Origin: Erythrobacter sp.
Lineage (GTDB): Bacteria > Pseudomonadota > Alphaproteobacteria > Sphingomonadales > Sphingomonadaceae
Assembly: GCA_013822125.1 (NCBI GenBank)
Contig: PNJY01000003.1
Location: 1-64,000, forward strand
Direction: 5' to 3'
Length of the DNA stretch: 64,000 bases
Below the pieces are notes generated by a model. The model made no database searches. It had not been told where the DNA came from and saw only the letters and a program-made list of their open reading frames with translations. The position numbers and the translations under genes were made by a program. Shown in pieces: positions 9,906 through 20,620 of the stretch (within the stretch, counting starts at the first letter, position 1; each line of letters opens with the position of its first letter).

Positions 9906-10189
9906 CCGCGTGACGAAACAAATTGAGCCCACTTCCAGAGAAGTACGGCGATCTCCCCCTGAGATCGCCCGGGCACTATCCCTCATCAACAAACCGAAAG
10001 CGCCAACGCTTGTGCGGGCTGCATTCCGGCATTTTCCCCTGAACCTGGCGCCTTCTGCACCTTTGTTCGGTCACGGGTTCGCACCCGCACGGCGGACTGT
10101 CGTCAACACACCGGATAACACAAGCCTTGATCGCATTGCCCGTTGGATTTTGCGGCGCATCTGTGGTTATCGTGCAACAAGCCTAACAG

Positions 10190-10606
10190 GTGAGATTCCT
10201 CGATCGAAATGGAGCGCAAGTGTCTCGATCCAATTCTTCCGACGCCATTGATCGCGAGCAGGGATCGCGTTTCGTACCCCGCTTCGATGCACAGGGGCTT
10301 GTCGCCGCGATCGTGGTGGATGCATCGACGCACGGCGTCCTGATGTTCGCCTTCATGAATGACGAGGCGTTGCGACTCACACGCGAAACAGGGATCGCCC
10401 ACTTCTGGTCGCGCTCGCGCAAGAGCCTCTGGAAAAAGGGCGAGACTTCGGGAAACACGCTGAAGGTCGAAGAAATCCTGGTCGATTGCGATCAGGATGC
10501 GCTGGTCTTGCGGGTTCGACCCCAAGGGCCAGCCTGCCATACCGGGGAAAAGTCCTGCTTCTATCGCAGGCTCGAAAAGGATGCTCTCGTAAGGGTAAGG
10601 ACTTGA
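10190..10606 (+). CDS. hisI: Phosphoribosyl-AMP cyclohydrolase (start may be GTG at 10220)
   Basis: [50 protein letters not shown]. Confidence 0.93.
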   Translation: MRFLDRNGAQVSRSNSSDAIDREQGSRFVPRFDAQGLVAAIVVDASTHGVLMFAFMNDEALRLTRETGIAHFWSRSRKSLWKKGETSGNTLKVEEILVDCDQDALVLRVRPQGPACHTGEKSCFYRRLEKDALVRVRT

Positions 10607-10621
10607 CGCTAACGTAAGCGT
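10603..10621. promoter_or_regulatory. Candidate MerR-family operator
   Basis: ttgacgctaacgtaagcgt: inverted repeat acgct-N6-agcgt just upstream of a MerR-family gene. Confidence 0.4.
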
Positions 10622-10637
10622 GAATTATCAAACACGC

Positions 10638-11090
10638 ATGGCATCAGTTCACGCACCCCGATCCGTCGATGATTCGATGCGCCTGCACGGCGGCGCGCAT
10701 CTGGACCGCCCCGACAAGCTCGAGCGCGAGCAGTTTTCGATCTCGGACCTGACCACCGAGTTCGACTGCACCGCGCGGGCGCTGCGATTCTACGAGGACG
10801 AGGGCCTGATCTCACCATCGCGGGTGGGCCTGACGCGCGTCTATTCCAAGCGGGACCGTGCGCGGCTCGCATGGATCATGCGTGCAAAGAATGTCGGGTT
10901 CAGCCTTGTTGAAATCCGCGAGATGATCGATCTCTACGATCTCGACGATGGCCGTGCCGAGCAACGCCGCGTGACGATCGAGAAATGCCGCGCGCATGTG
11001 GCGAAACTGAAACAGCAGCGGGCCGATATCGATTCTTCGATCAAGGAACTCAGCGAATTCATCCGGCTGGTCGAGTCGATCAACAGCTAA
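10638..11090 (+). CDS. MerR family transcriptional regulator (LiuR-like by context)
   Basis: ISDLTTEFDCTARALRFYEDEGLISPSRVGLTRVYSKRDRARL helix-turn-helix. Confidence 0.88.
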   Translation: MASVHAPRSVDDSMRLHGGAHLDRPDKLEREQFSISDLTTEFDCTARALRFYEDEGLISPSRVGLTRVYSKRDRARLAWIMRAKNVGFSLVEIREMIDLYDLDDGRAEQRRVTIEKCRAHVAKLKQQRADIDSSIKELSEFIRLVESINS

Positions 11091-11127
11091 AGCCAATCCC
11101 CCGTAATCCACGCCCGAGGACACCGAA

Positions 11128-12936
11128 ATGCCCAGTTACAAAGCCCCCAATCGCGACTTCCGCTTCATCATCAACGAGATGCTCGAGATCGAAAGCTACG
11201 GCAATCTGCCCGGGTTCGAGAATGCCAGTGCCGATATGGTTGCTGCGATCCTTGAGGAGGGCGGCAAGTTCGCATCTGAGGTCGTCGCGCCGCTCAACCG
11301 GGTTGGGGACGAGGAAGGCTGCAAGCGGCACGAGGATGGTTCGGTCACGACCCCGACGGGGTTCAAGGAGGCGTTCGATCTCTACCGCGAGGCGGGCTGG
11401 GGCACGCTGACGCAGCCCGAGGAATTCGGCGGGCAGGGCATGCCGCAGGTGATCGGGTTCGCGCTCAAGGAGATGATGTCTTCCGCTAACCAGGCCTTCG
11501 GCATGTATCCGGGCCTCACCAACGGTGCGATCGCGGCGCTGCTGGCCAAGGGCAGCCCTGAATTGAAGCACAAGTATGTCCCGAAGATGGTTAGCTGCGA
11601 ATGGACCGGGACGATGAACCTGACGGAGCCGCACTGCGGCACCGATCTGGGTATGATCCGCACGCGCGCCGCGCCGCAGGGCGATGGTTCCTACCTCATC
11701 ACCGGGACCAAGATCTTCATTTCGGCGGGCGAGCATGACCTGGCCGACAACATTATCCACCTGGTGCTGGCCAAGACCACGGACGCGCCCGACAATGTGA
11801 AGGGCATTTCGCTGTTCGTGGTACCCAAGTTCCTCGTCAATGACGATGGTTCGCTGGGCGAGCGCAACGGCGTTTCCTGCGGCTCGATTGAACACAAGAT
11901 GGGCATCCACGGCAATTCGACCTGCGTGCTCAATTATGACGATGCGCGCGGCTGGATGGTCGGCGAGGAGAACAAGGGTCTGGCCGCCATGTTCATCATG
12001 ATGAACGAGGCACGGCTGGGTGTCGGCGTGCAGGGCTATGCCCAGGCCGAGGTGGCTTACCAGAACGCGGTCGCCTATGCGCTCGACCGGCGTCAGGGAC
12101 GCGCGCTGTCCGGCCCCGCCGATCCCGAGGCGAAGGCTGATCCGATCTTCGTGCACCCCGATGTCCGGCGCATGCTGATGGACGGCAAGGTGTTCAACGA
12201 GGGCATGCGCGCGCTGTGCCTGTGGGGTGCCTTGCAGGAGGATTTCACGCACAAGGCCCAGACCGAGGAAGAGCGCAAGGCGGCGAGCGACATGCTCAGC
12301 CTGATCACGCCGGTGATCAAGGGTTATGGCACGGATAGGGGCTATGAAGTCGCCAACAACATGCAGCAGGTGTTTGGCGGGCATGGCTATATCGAAGAAT
12401 GGGGGATGAGCCAGTTCGTCCGCGATTCGCGCATTGCCATGATCTATGAAGGCACCAACGGCATTCAGGCGATGGATCTGTGCGGGCGCAAGCTGGGCAT
12501 GAACGGCGGCGCCACGGTGCAGGCATGGTTCGCCCTGATCGACGAGGAAATTTCGGCGGCGAAAGCCAACCCCGAGCTTGCAGATATTGCCGGCCGTCTC
12601 GAAAAGGCGCTCGGCGAACAGAAGGCAGCGACCATGTGGTTCATGCAGAACGCCATGGCCAACCCTGACAATCTGGGCGCGGGCGCGCATAATTACATGC
12701 ACATCATGGGCATCGTCACGCTGGGCTTCATGTGGCTGCGTATGGCCAAGGCGGCGCAGGCGAGGCTGGCGCATGGCGGCGGCGACGACGCCGCTTTCTA
12801 CAGTGCCAAGCTCACCTCTGCGCGCTATTATGCCGAGCGTTACCTGCCCGATGCGGGTGCGCTGCGGCGCAAGCTCGAGGCGGGCAGCGAAAGCATGATG
12901 GCACTGGATGCAGAGGCCTTCCAGACCGCGGCCTGA
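11128..12936 (+). CDS. Acyl-CoA dehydrogenase (long, DmdC-like family)
   Basis: GTMNLTEPHCGTDLGMIRTRA, QVFGGHGYIEEWGMSQFVRDSRIAMIYEGTNGIQAMDL. Confidence 0.93.
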   Translation: MPSYKAPNRDFRFIINEMLEIESYGNLPGFENASADMVAAILEEGGKFASEVVAPLNRVGDEEGCKRHEDGSVTTPTGFKEAFDLYREAGWGTLTQPEEFGGQGMPQVIGFALKEMMSSANQAFGMYPGLTNGAIAALLAKGSPELKHKYVPKMVSCEWTGTMNLTEPHCGTDLGMIRTRAAPQGDGSYLITGTKIFISAGEHDLADNIIHLVLAKTTDAPDNVKGISLFVVPKFLVNDDGSLGERNGVSCGSIEHKMGIHGNSTCVLNYDDARGWMVGEENKGLAAMFIMMNEARLGVGVQGYAQAEVAYQNAVAYALDRRQGRALSGPADPEAKADPIFVHPDVRRMLMDGKVFNEGMRALCLWGALQEDFTHKAQTEEERKAASDMLSLITPVIKGYGTDRGYEVANNMQQVFGGHGYIEEWGMSQFVRDSRIAMIYEGTNGIQAMDLCGRKLGMNGGATVQAWFALIDEEISAAKANPELADIAGRLEKALGEQKAATMWFMQNAMANPDNLGAGAHNYMHIMGIVTLGFMWLRMAKAAQARLAHGGGDDAAFYSAKLTSARYYAERYLPDAGALRRKLEAGSESMMALDAEAFQTAA

Positions 12937-12952
12937 CCTGGGGGCCGATGCG

Positions 12953-12973
12953 CCGGGCGGCCGCCCCGCCCGG
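12953..12973 (+). terminator. Possible terminator hairpin
   Basis: ccgggcgg-ccgcc-ccgcccgg perfect 8-bp GC stem after the acyl-CoA dehydrogenase stop. Confidence 0.4.
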
Positions 12974-13046
12974 TTCACCCGGTTGAAATCGATCCGGCGA
13001 TGGTTCATCATGGGTTTGCCAATCATGACCCAGGAGGAGCAGGCCC

Positions 13047-13709
13047 ATGTCACTCTCGATCGGCAGCAAGGTCCCCGATTTCACCGCGCAAACCACCCAG
13101 GGCGAGATTCGTTTTCACGACTGGCTGGGCGACAGCTGGGGAATTCTTTTCTCGCACCCGAAGGACTTCACCCCGGTCTGCACCACCGAGCTTGGCTATC
13201 TGGCCAAGCTGACGCCGGAATTCGCCCGACGCAATTGCAAGGTCATCGGCCTTTCGGTCGACCCGATCGGCGATCACGGCCGCTGGCTCGACGACATCAA
13301 GCATGCGACGGGAGGCGAAGTCACTTACCCCATCATCGGCGATAGCGATCTCAACGTCGCAAAGCTCTACAACATGCTTCCCGCTGCGGCCGGGGACAGT
13401 TCGGCAGGGCGCACTGCGGCGGACAACCAGACCGTGCGCACGGTCTATCTCATCGGGCCCGACAAGCTGATCAAGGCGATGCTGATCTATCCGATGAGTT
13501 CGGGGCGCAACTTCGACGAGGTATTGAGGCTGCTCGATTCGTGCCAGTTGACCGCGAAGCACAAGGTGGCGACGCCGGTGAACTGGCAGTGGGGCGAGGA
13601 TGTGATCATCGTCCCGTCGGTATCGAACGAGGAAGCGCGCGAACGCTTTCCCGATGGTTGGGAGACCGTTACCCCCTATCTGCGCAAGGTCCCTCAGCCG
13701 CAGGATTAG
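13047..13709 (+). CDS. 1-Cys (Prx6-type) peroxiredoxin
   Basis: LFSHPKDFTPVCTTELG active site, DLNVAKLYNMLP. Confidence 0.93.
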   Translation: MSLSIGSKVPDFTAQTTQGEIRFHDWLGDSWGILFSHPKDFTPVCTTELGYLAKLTPEFARRNCKVIGLSVDPIGDHGRWLDDIKHATGGEVTYPIIGDSDLNVAKLYNMLPAAAGDSSAGRTAADNQTVRTVYLIGPDKLIKAMLIYPMSSGRNFDEVLRLLDSCQLTAKHKVATPVNWQWGEDVIIVPSVSNEEARERFPDGWETVTPYLRKVPQPQD

Positions 13710-13717
13710 TGCGATCC

Positions 13718-14638
13718 CTACTCCATCGGCAGGAAATCGGGTACCGAGAGGTAACGCTCGCCAGTGTCGTAATTGAAGCCGAGCACGCGCGTTCCGGGCG
13801 CGAGTTCGGGCAGTTTCGCAGCAATCGCCGCCAGCGTCGCACCGCTGGAAATACCCACCAGGATACCTTCCTCGCGCGCGCAGCGGCGGGCCATTTCCTT
13901 GGCATCCTCGGCATCAACCTGGATTGCGCCGTCGATCACCTGGGTGTGCAGATTCCCGGGAATGAAACCCGCGCCGATGCCCTGTATCGGATGCGGGCCG
14001 GGCTGGCCGCCGCTGATGACGGGCGACAGCACCGGTTCCACGGCATATGCCTTCATGTCGGGCCAGTGCTTTTTCAATTCCTCGGCGCAGCCTGTGAGGT
14101 GCCCGCCGGTGCCAACCCCGGTGATGAGTAACGCTGGCGGCGCGCCCGCAAAGTCTTCGAGAATTTCGCGTGCAGTGGTGCGCAGGTGCACCTCCACATT
14201 GGCCGGATTGTCGAACTGTGCAGGCATCCATGAATTCTCGGTCGCCTCGATCAGCTCGTTGGCGCGTTCGATCGCGCCTTTCATGCCCTTTTCCCTGGGG
14301 GTGAGGTCGAAAGTTGCGCCATAGGCCAGCATCAGCCGCCGCCGTTCGAGCGACATCGATTCGGGCATCACCAGCACAAGCTTGTAGCCCTTTACAGCCG
14401 CGACCAGGGCAAGGCCTATGCCGGTATTGCCGCTGGTCGGCTCGATGATCGTCCCCCCGGGCTTCAATGCGCCAGACCTCTCGGCGTCCTCGACCATGGC
14501 GAGCGCGATCCGGTCCTTGATCGAGCCTCCCGGATTTGCGCGTTCGGACTTTACCCAGACTTCATGGTCGGGAAACATGCGCGCAAGGCGGATATGCGGG
14601 GTTCCACCGATGGTTGCGAGGATTGAATCGGCTTTCAT
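13718..14638 (-). CDS. cysK: Cysteine synthase A
   Basis: [41 protein letters not shown]; start [14 protein letters not shown]. Confidence 0.93.
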   Translation of the reverse strand: MKADSILATIGGTPHIRLARMFPDHEVWVKSERANPGGSIKDRIALAMVEDAERSGALKPGGTIIEPTSGNTGIGLALVAAVKGYKLVLVMPESMSLERRRLMLAYGATFDLTPREKGMKGAIERANELIEATENSWMPAQFDNPANVEVHLRTTAREILEDFAGAPPALLITGVGTGGHLTGCAEELKKHWPDMKAYAVEPVLSPVISGGQPGPHPIQGIGAGFIPGNLHTQVIDGAIQVDAEDAKEMARRCAREEGILVGISSGATLAAIAAKLPELAPGTRVLGFNYDTGERYLSVPDFLPME

Positions 14639-15954
14639 TGGACGGCCTCCTTTGGCGCGGTCTTCAGATCGATGTTGTCGGGCAGGAACTCCGGTGCGAA
14701 CGTCTTGGCCTGCCGCAATTGGGGAAATATCCATGCCCACAGCGCGGTTACCACTATCGCACCAGCACCCCCGAACACAACTGCCCCGGTCGCACCGAGT
14801 ATGGCGGCAGCGAGTCCCGACTGCATTTCCCCCAATTCGTTCGAAGCTGAAATCGCCAGTCCCGAAATCGAGGAAACCCGGCCGCGCATCCGGTCAGGCG
14901 TGTTCAGCTGAACCAGGCTGGAGCGGATAAATACCGAAATCATGTCCGCTGCGCCCAGCAAAACCAGCATTGTCAGCGAAAGCATGAAATTGCGGCTGAG
15001 CCCGAATGCGATGGTCGCCGCTCCGAACACCACCACGGCCCACAGCATCTTGGGGCCGACATTGTGTTCGAGCGGACGCCAGGCCATCCACATCGCCACC
15101 AGCGAAGCGCCCACGGCGGGTGCACCGCGCATGATCCCCAGACCCTGCGGCCCGACCATCAGGATATCGCGCGCGAACACCGGGAGCATCGCGGTCGCAC
15201 CGCCGAGCAGCACGGCGAACAGATCGAGCGTGATGCAGCCGAGCAGGAATTTCTGCCGCCAGGTGAATTGCGCGCCTTCGATCATCTGGCGCAGCGGATG
15301 GGCTGGACTGGCATCCTGTTCGGCGCGAATCGGACGGACGGTGTTGATCAACACTGCGGAACAAACCAGCAGGATTGCCGAAATCGCATGGGGCAACCAG
15401 TTTGCCTCTGCGAAAAGGAAACCACCGGCGGCGGGCCCGATCACGCTGGCTATCTGCCAGGCGATGCTGGAAAGCGCGATTGCGCGGGGCAGGAGGTTCT
15501 GGGGCACGATATTGGGCGCGATCGCGCTCATCGCCGGGCCCACGAACACGCGCGCGGCGCCGTGCATGGCGGCCAGCGCGAACAGCACAGGCAGTGTCAG
15601 CCCGCCGCTCCAGGTCAGAAGCGCCAGGACTGCCGCCACGCTGCAATCGACCAGATTGGCAAGTCCTGCCACGATCCTGCGATCGAACCGGTCTGCGGCC
15701 CAGCCCGCTACGGGTGTCAGCAACAGCAGCGGCACAAACTGGGCGAGCCCGAGCAGGCCGAGAAGGAATGCGCCTTCGGAGCGGGAAAAGCCGTAATCGC
15801 TGCGGGCGATGTCGTATGCCTGATAACCGATCAGAACCACCATCGACATCGTGGCGAAGACGGCGAGGAAACGGGCCGCCCAGTATCGTCTAAAATCGGG
15901 AATCGCCAGCGGGGTCGAGGGCTCTTGCGGAGGCTGGGCCGGTGTTTTGCTCAC
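14635..15954 (-). CDS. MFS transporter (enterobactin exporter EntS-like)
   Basis: Multiple TM helices; overlaps the cysK start. Confidence 0.85.
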   Translation of the reverse strand: MSKTPAQPPQEPSTPLAIPDFRRYWAARFLAVFATMSMVVLIGYQAYDIARSDYGFSRSEGAFLLGLLGLAQFVPLLLLTPVAGWAADRFDRRIVAGLANLVDCSVAAVLALLTWSGGLTLPVLFALAAMHGAARVFVGPAMSAIAPNIVPQNLLPRAIALSSIAWQIASVIGPAAGGFLFAEANWLPHAISAILLVCSAVLINTVRPIRAEQDASPAHPLRQMIEGAQFTWRQKFLLGCITLDLFAVLLGGATAMLPVFARDILMVGPQGLGIMRGAPAVGASLVAMWMAWRPLEHNVGPKMLWAVVVFGAATIAFGLSRNFMLSLTMLVLLGAADMISVFIRSSLVQLNTPDRMRGRVSSISGLAISASNELGEMQSGLAAAILGATGAVVFGGAGAIVVTALWAWIFPQLRQAKTFAPEFLPDNIDLKTAPKEAVQ

Positions 15955-16025
15955 CCGTGCGCAATGGCAGGCCGCACGGGACCTGCCAAGACGTCAAAAT
16001 CTAACGCAGTGTGAAGCCGCGTTTG

Positions 16026-16418
16026 TCAGCGCGTGCGGCGAAGGCGCGGATTGGGTTGCAGCATGTCGATGATTGCCATGAAGTCGTCGAAGCGGATGAT
16101 CCGTTCGAACTGGAATCCGGCACGCTCGTCGCGCGTCCAGATCACATAGGCTTCAAGGCGCCCGACCTTGGGAAGGCGAATGATTACCCTGTCGCCGCGT
16201 TGCAGCCCCTTGGTATTGTCCACCATGAAGCCATGTGCGGAGATGTTGGCGACGTGCAGGTTGATATCACCAAGCCGACGATGCTCGACGATGACTGGAA
16301 AATCGACCGGGTGGCGCGCCGCGCGGCGCAAATCGGGTACGCTGAGATTGGCTCCGACAGACACTGTCTTCGACCCTCCGTTGCAATCAGACCATTCGCA
16401 CCTGCTTCTGCGCGACAA
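16026..16418 (-). CDS. PilZ domain-containing protein
   Basis: LRRAARHPVDFPVIVEHRRLGDINLHVANISAHGFMV. Confidence 0.8.
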   Translation of the reverse strand: MSRRSRCEWSDCNGGSKTVSVGANLSVPDLRRAARHPVDFPVIVEHRRLGDINLHVANISAHGFMVDNTKGLQRGDRVIIRLPKVGRLEAYVIWTRDERAGFQFERIIRFDDFMAIIDMLQPNPRLRRTR

Positions 16419-16514
16419 AGGCTGATATTTGGTAAAGGTGCAGTGTCCGGAATCGAGACAGGCAGCGTCCAGCTGCGTGATTGGCAGCGGCTAACCTGGT
16501 TAACGCATGCACGC

Positions 16515-17741
16515 TCAACGCATAACGATGGCGTGGCGCTTCTTGCCCAGGCTGAGTCGCAGCGATGCCCCTACGTCCGGAGTGACCAAGAGCCCCGGAT
16601 CGCTCACTATGTCATCGCCCAGCCTTACTGCACCCTCGGCAATCTTGCGTTTGGCCTCGCCATTGGACGCGGTAAAGCCAAGTTCGGTCAGCAAAGTGCC
16701 AATGCGCATTCCCTCAGCGCCAACGGTGATGGTGGGCAGGTCATCGCCCATCCCGCCGCCCTCGAAGGTGGCAGCAGCGGTGGTTTCGGCCGTGCGGGCC
16801 GCCTCATCGCTGCGGCACAGGCGCGTAACCTCGTTGGCGAGCACGGCCTTGGCGGCGTTGATCTCGCTGCCCTCAAGGCGTTCGAGCCGGGCAATCTCGT
16901 CTAGCGGCAAATCGGTGAACAGGCGCAGGAACCGCGCCACATCGCGATCGTCCGTGTTGCGCCAGTATTGCCAGAAATCGTAGGCCGGAAGCTGCTCCTC
17001 GTTGAGCCAGACCGCGCCCGCTGCGGTCTTGCCCATCTTGGCACCGTCCGCTGTGGTTAGCAGAGGGGTGGTCACCCCATACACTTCCGTGGCCTCCATC
17101 CGCCGGGTCAGTTCGATCCCGTTGACGATGTTGCCCCATTGATCGCTGCCGCCCATTTGCAGGCGGCATCCATGCTTTAGCGCCAGCTCGCGGAAATCGT
17201 AGGCCTGGAGGATCATGTAGTTGAATTCGAGGAAGGTCAGCGGTTGTTCGCGCTCAAGCCGGAGCTTGACTGAATCGAATGTGAGCATGCGGTTGATGGT
17301 GAAGTGCGGGCCGACATCGCGCAGCAGGTCGATGTAACCGAGTGTGCTCAACCATTCGTCATTGTCGACCATTATTGCGTCGGTTGGCCCGTCGCCGAAG
17401 GTCAGCAGTCGCTCGAACACCGTGCGGATCGATGCGATGTTCTGCCTGATCGTCTCGGGCATCAGCAGCCTGCGGCTTTCATCCTTGCCCGAAGGATCGC
17501 CGATCTTGGTGGTGCCGCCACCCATCAGTACGATCGGCTTGTGCCCGGATTGCTGCAAGCGGCGCAGCATCATGATTTGCACCAGGCTGCCGACATGGAG
17601 CGACGGCGCGGTGGCATCGAAACCGATATAGCCGGGGACGACCTGCTTCGCGGCGAGGGCATCAAGACCTTCGGCGTCGGTCATCTGATGGATATAGCCG
17701 CGTTCGTCGAGCAGGCGGAGCAGGGAAGAATTGTATTTCAT
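16515..17741 (-). CDS. tyrS: Tyrosyl-tRNA synthetase
   Basis: [28 protein letters not shown] (KMSKS-equivalent), C-terminal S4 domain. Confidence 0.96.
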   Translation of the reverse strand: MKYNSSLLRLLDERGYIHQMTDAEGLDALAAKQVVPGYIGFDATAPSLHVGSLVQIMMLRRLQQSGHKPIVLMGGGTTKIGDPSGKDESRRLLMPETIRQNIASIRTVFERLLTFGDGPTDAIMVDNDEWLSTLGYIDLLRDVGPHFTINRMLTFDSVKLRLEREQPLTFLEFNYMILQAYDFRELALKHGCRLQMGGSDQWGNIVNGIELTRRMEATEVYGVTTPLLTTADGAKMGKTAAGAVWLNEEQLPAYDFWQYWRNTDDRDVARFLRLFTDLPLDEIARLERLEGSEINAAKAVLANEVTRLCRSDEAARTAETTAAATFEGGGMGDDLPTITVGAEGMRIGTLLTELGFTASNGEAKRKIAEGAVRLGDDIVSDPGLLVTPDVGASLRLSLGKKRHAIVMR

Positions 17742-17769
17742 TGCGGCGCGGTCGGTAAGGGAAAAGCAG

Positions 17770-17847
17770 CCCTTCGACAAGCGTGAGGCGGACGGGAAAT
17801 CACAAACCGAACCGGCAAACACCGTCTGTCCTGAGCTTGTCGAAGCC
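17770..17847. repeat. Palindromic repeat, family S, upstream of tyrS
   Basis: cccttcgacaagcgtgaggcggacgg pairs with ccgtctgtcctgagcttgtcgaagcc. Confidence 0.82.
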
Positions 17848-17871
17848 TTGCGCTTGTTTTAGCTCAAGACG

Positions 17872-18408
17872 ATGCGCCTATCCCTGATACCCCATCCGGC
17901 GATGCCGCCACTCAGCGTAACCGGAGTCATGGGCAGTTTCCGCCTGACGACGCACTGGCTCCAATTGCGCTGGCGGATCGAGGGAGCGCAACTGCTGGCG
18001 GTCCCCGCGATTGGCGGCAAAGCTCGCGCCGACGGGCTGTGGCAAACAACCTGCTTCGAGTTGTTTCTCAATCCGCAGGGGATGGATGCATATCACGAGT
18101 GGAATCTTTCGCCCTCTCGCCGCTGGAATGCTTATGCATTCGAGGCTTATCGCGCGGGCGCGGAGGTGCTGGAGGTGTCACGCGCGCCCGACTGCGTCTG
18201 GCATGGAGGATCGAAATTTGCCATATTCGATGCGGCGATCGCTTGCAGATCCTTGCCCGCAGGTCCGTGCGCGTTGGGCCTTTCGGCGGTTATCGAGGAA
18301 GCTGGCGGCACCAAGAGTTATTGGGCGCTGGCGCACCCGCCGGGCAAGCCCGATTTTCACCATCCCGCTTGCTTTGCCGCGAGCCTTCCGGCACCTCGAA
18401 GCCCATGA
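17872..18408 (+). CDS. DOMON-like domain-containing protein
   Basis: LWQTTCFELFLNPQGMDAYHEWNLSPSRRWNAYAFEAYR. Confidence 0.7.
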   Translation: MRLSLIPHPAMPPLSVTGVMGSFRLTTHWLQLRWRIEGAQLLAVPAIGGKARADGLWQTTCFELFLNPQGMDAYHEWNLSPSRRWNAYAFEAYRAGAEVLEVSRAPDCVWHGGSKFAIFDAAIACRSLPAGPCALGLSAVIEEAGGTKSYWALAHPPGKPDFHHPACFAASLPAPRSP

Positions 18409-19601
18409 AATTTGGTATCGACCGCCTGCTGGCTGACCCCTCGCTAAGACGGCCGCTTGAAGGCAGGCGCGTGGCGCTGATCGCGCATCCGGCCAGTGTT
18501 ACCGAAAACCTGACCCACTCGCTTGACGCGCTGATCTCGGCAGGGGTGAATGTGACCAGCGCGTTCGGCCCGCAGCATGGGCTGAAGGGCGACAAGCAGG
18601 ACAATATGGTCGAGACTGCGGATGAAACCGATCCGCGTTACGGCATCCCGATTTTCAGCCTCTATGGCGAGGTGCGCCGCCCCACCGGGCAGATGATGAG
18701 CACGGCGGACGTGTTTCTGTTCGACCTGCAGGACCTGGGCTGCCGGATTTACACATTCGTCACCACACTGCTTTATCTCATTGAAGAAGCGGCGAAATCT
18801 GGCAAGAGCGTGTGGGTGCTCGACCGGCCAAATCCCGCCGGGCGCCCGATCGAAGGGACGCTGCTGATACCGGGGCAGGAAAGCTTCGTCGGCGCCGCGC
18901 CGATGCCGATGCGTCACGGCCTCACCATGGGCGAAATGGGGCACTGGTTTATCGAGCATTTCGGACTCGAACTCGATTACCGGGTGGTCGAGATGCAGGG
19001 GTGGGAGCCCGCTGGCACGGGTCACGGCTGGCCCGCAAGCCGCATCTGGATCAACCCTTCGCCCAATGCGGCAAACGTCAACATGGCCCGGGCCTATGCC
19101 GGGACGGTGATGCTCGAAGGCACGACGCTGAGCGAGGGCAGGGGGACCACTCGCCCGCTCGAGGTGCTGTTCGGCGCGCCCGATGTCGATGCCAAAGCAG
19201 TGCTGTCCGAGATGCAGCGCCTCGCGCCCGATTGGCTGACGGGCTGTGCCTTGCGCGAATGCTGGTTCAATCCGACCTTTCACAAGCATGCAGGAATGCT
19301 GTGCAATGCATTGATGATTCATGCAGAAGGCGCGTTCTACAATCATGCTGCATTCAGGCCGTGGCGATTGCAGGCGCTGGCGTTCAAGGCGATCAGGCGT
19401 CTTTATCCCGGTTATTCGCTGTGGCGCGAATTTGCCTACGAATACGAGCTGGAGCGGCTCGCCATCGACGTCATCAACGGCGGGCCATCTTTGCGCGAAT
19501 GGGTGGGCGATCCCGCAGCGCTTCCGGGCGATCTCGACGAGCTTGCCACCCGGGACGAGGCGCTGTGGCAGGAACAGGTCGAAGGGCTGTTGCTCTATTG
19601 A
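18405..19601 (+). CDS. DUF1343 family protein (NamZ-type exo-beta-N-acetylmuramidase)
   Basis: FGPQHGLKGDKQDNMVET, SLYGEVRRPT, FLFDLQDLGCRIYTFVTTL, WVLDRPNPAGRPIEG; start MKFGIDRLL. Confidence 0.9.
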   Translation: MKFGIDRLLADPSLRRPLEGRRVALIAHPASVTENLTHSLDALISAGVNVTSAFGPQHGLKGDKQDNMVETADETDPRYGIPIFSLYGEVRRPTGQMMSTADVFLFDLQDLGCRIYTFVTTLLYLIEEAAKSGKSVWVLDRPNPAGRPIEGTLLIPGQESFVGAAPMPMRHGLTMGEMGHWFIEHFGLELDYRVVEMQGWEPAGTGHGWPASRIWINPSPNAANVNMARAYAGTVMLEGTTLSEGRGTTRPLEVLFGAPDVDAKAVLSEMQRLAPDWLTGCALRECWFNPTFHKHAGMLCNALMIHAEGAFYNHAAFRPWRLQALAFKAIRRLYPGYSLWREFAYEYELERLAIDVINGGPSLREWVGDPAALPGDLDELATRDEALWQEQVEGLLLY

Positions 19602-19603
19602 CC

Positions 19604-20620
19604 ATGGCGATCGACCAACCCACACGCGCATTCGATGAAGCGGAGGCGGATCGCCGCCTTGCGACCAATGGCCGCGATGTCGCGGCAATGCTGGCCAAAG
19701 CCGACAATCGCATGTGCGCAGGGGATCACCGTGCGGCGAGTGCCTACTATGGCCAGGTTGAACGGTTGGCAGCTACCGGCGTTCCCGTTGCGCAGGGCGA
19801 CTTGGAACGTATACGAGATGCAAAGCTGTGGCTGGCAGAACGGTTTCGCCTTGCGATACTCGAGGGGCTGGTGGCACGCGGCGTGGATCAGGCCAACATG
19901 CATCCGCGCTTCGCCAAATCGCTGGCTATCATGTTCGGCGAGCAACAGCGCCCGCCAGTATTCGCGCGATTTCCGCAATCGCCAAATCTCTATTTCTACC
20001 CCGACCTTCCCCTAGTGGAATATGCCGATCCTGCAGGCCATGGCTGGGTCGATGCGGTCGAAGCTCAGACCGATGCGATCCTTGCCGAAGCGCAGGTGTT
20101 GCTTGCGCAAGGCCAGGGATTCGGGCCCTACGTGAAAACCAACCGGCAAAGACCGCAAGGCGACGTCCACGGGATGCTCGAGGATCCTTCATGGAGCACG
20201 CTCGATCTGACCGATCGCGGAATCCCCGTGCCCGATCGGGTCGCGCTGGCTCCAAAAACCTGGGAGACCATGCACGGGAATGCCCCTCTTTGCGACATTC
20301 CCCGGCGCGCGCCATCGGTGATGTTCTCGCTGCTACGGGCCGGATCGCGCATTCCGCCGCATACGGGCATGATCAACACGCGCTTTATTTGCCATCTGCC
20401 GCTGATCGTGCCGGGCAACGGCGCGCTGCGTGTCGGGAACAGCCAGCGCGCATGGGAATATGGCAAGGTAATGATTTTCGACGATTCAGTCGAGCACGAG
20501 GCATGGAACAATGCCGCCAAGGATCGGTTGGTGCTGATTTTCGATATCTGGCGACCTGAAATCAGTGACGATGAACGGGCGCAGATCCGCGCGCTGTTTG
20601 AATCGGTCGATGCCTATTGA
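19604..20620 (+). CDS. Aspartyl/asparaginyl beta-hydroxylase family protein
   Basis: C-terminal MFSLLRAGSRIPPHTGMINTRFICHLPLIVPGNGALRVGN ... DDSVEHEAWN. Confidence 0.88.
   Translation: MAIDQPTRAFDEAEADRRLATNGRDVAAMLAKADNRMCAGDHRAASAYYGQVERLAATGVPVAQGDLERIRDAKLWLAERFRLAILEGLVARGVDQANMHPRFAKSLAIMFGEQQRPPVFARFPQSPNLYFYPDLPLVEYADPAGHGWVDAVEAQTDAILAEAQVLLAQGQGFGPYVKTNRQRPQGDVHGMLEDPSWSTLDLTDRGIPVPDRVALAPKTWETMHGNAPLCDIPRRAPSVMFSLLRAGSRIPPHTGMINTRFICHLPLIVPGNGALRVGNSQRAWEYGKVMIFDDSVEHEAWNNAAKDRLVLIFDIWRPEISDDERAQIRALFESVDAY

Noticed and set aside
11080-13053. 657-aa minus-strand ORF opposite the acyl-CoA dehydrogenase
   Set aside because: Shadow ORF; the plus-strand gene has clear conserved motifs.
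18812-19603. N-terminal extension of the beta-hydroxylase ORF overlapping the NamZ gene
   Set aside because: Out-of-frame read-through of the DUF1343 gene; real start is the ATG at 19604.
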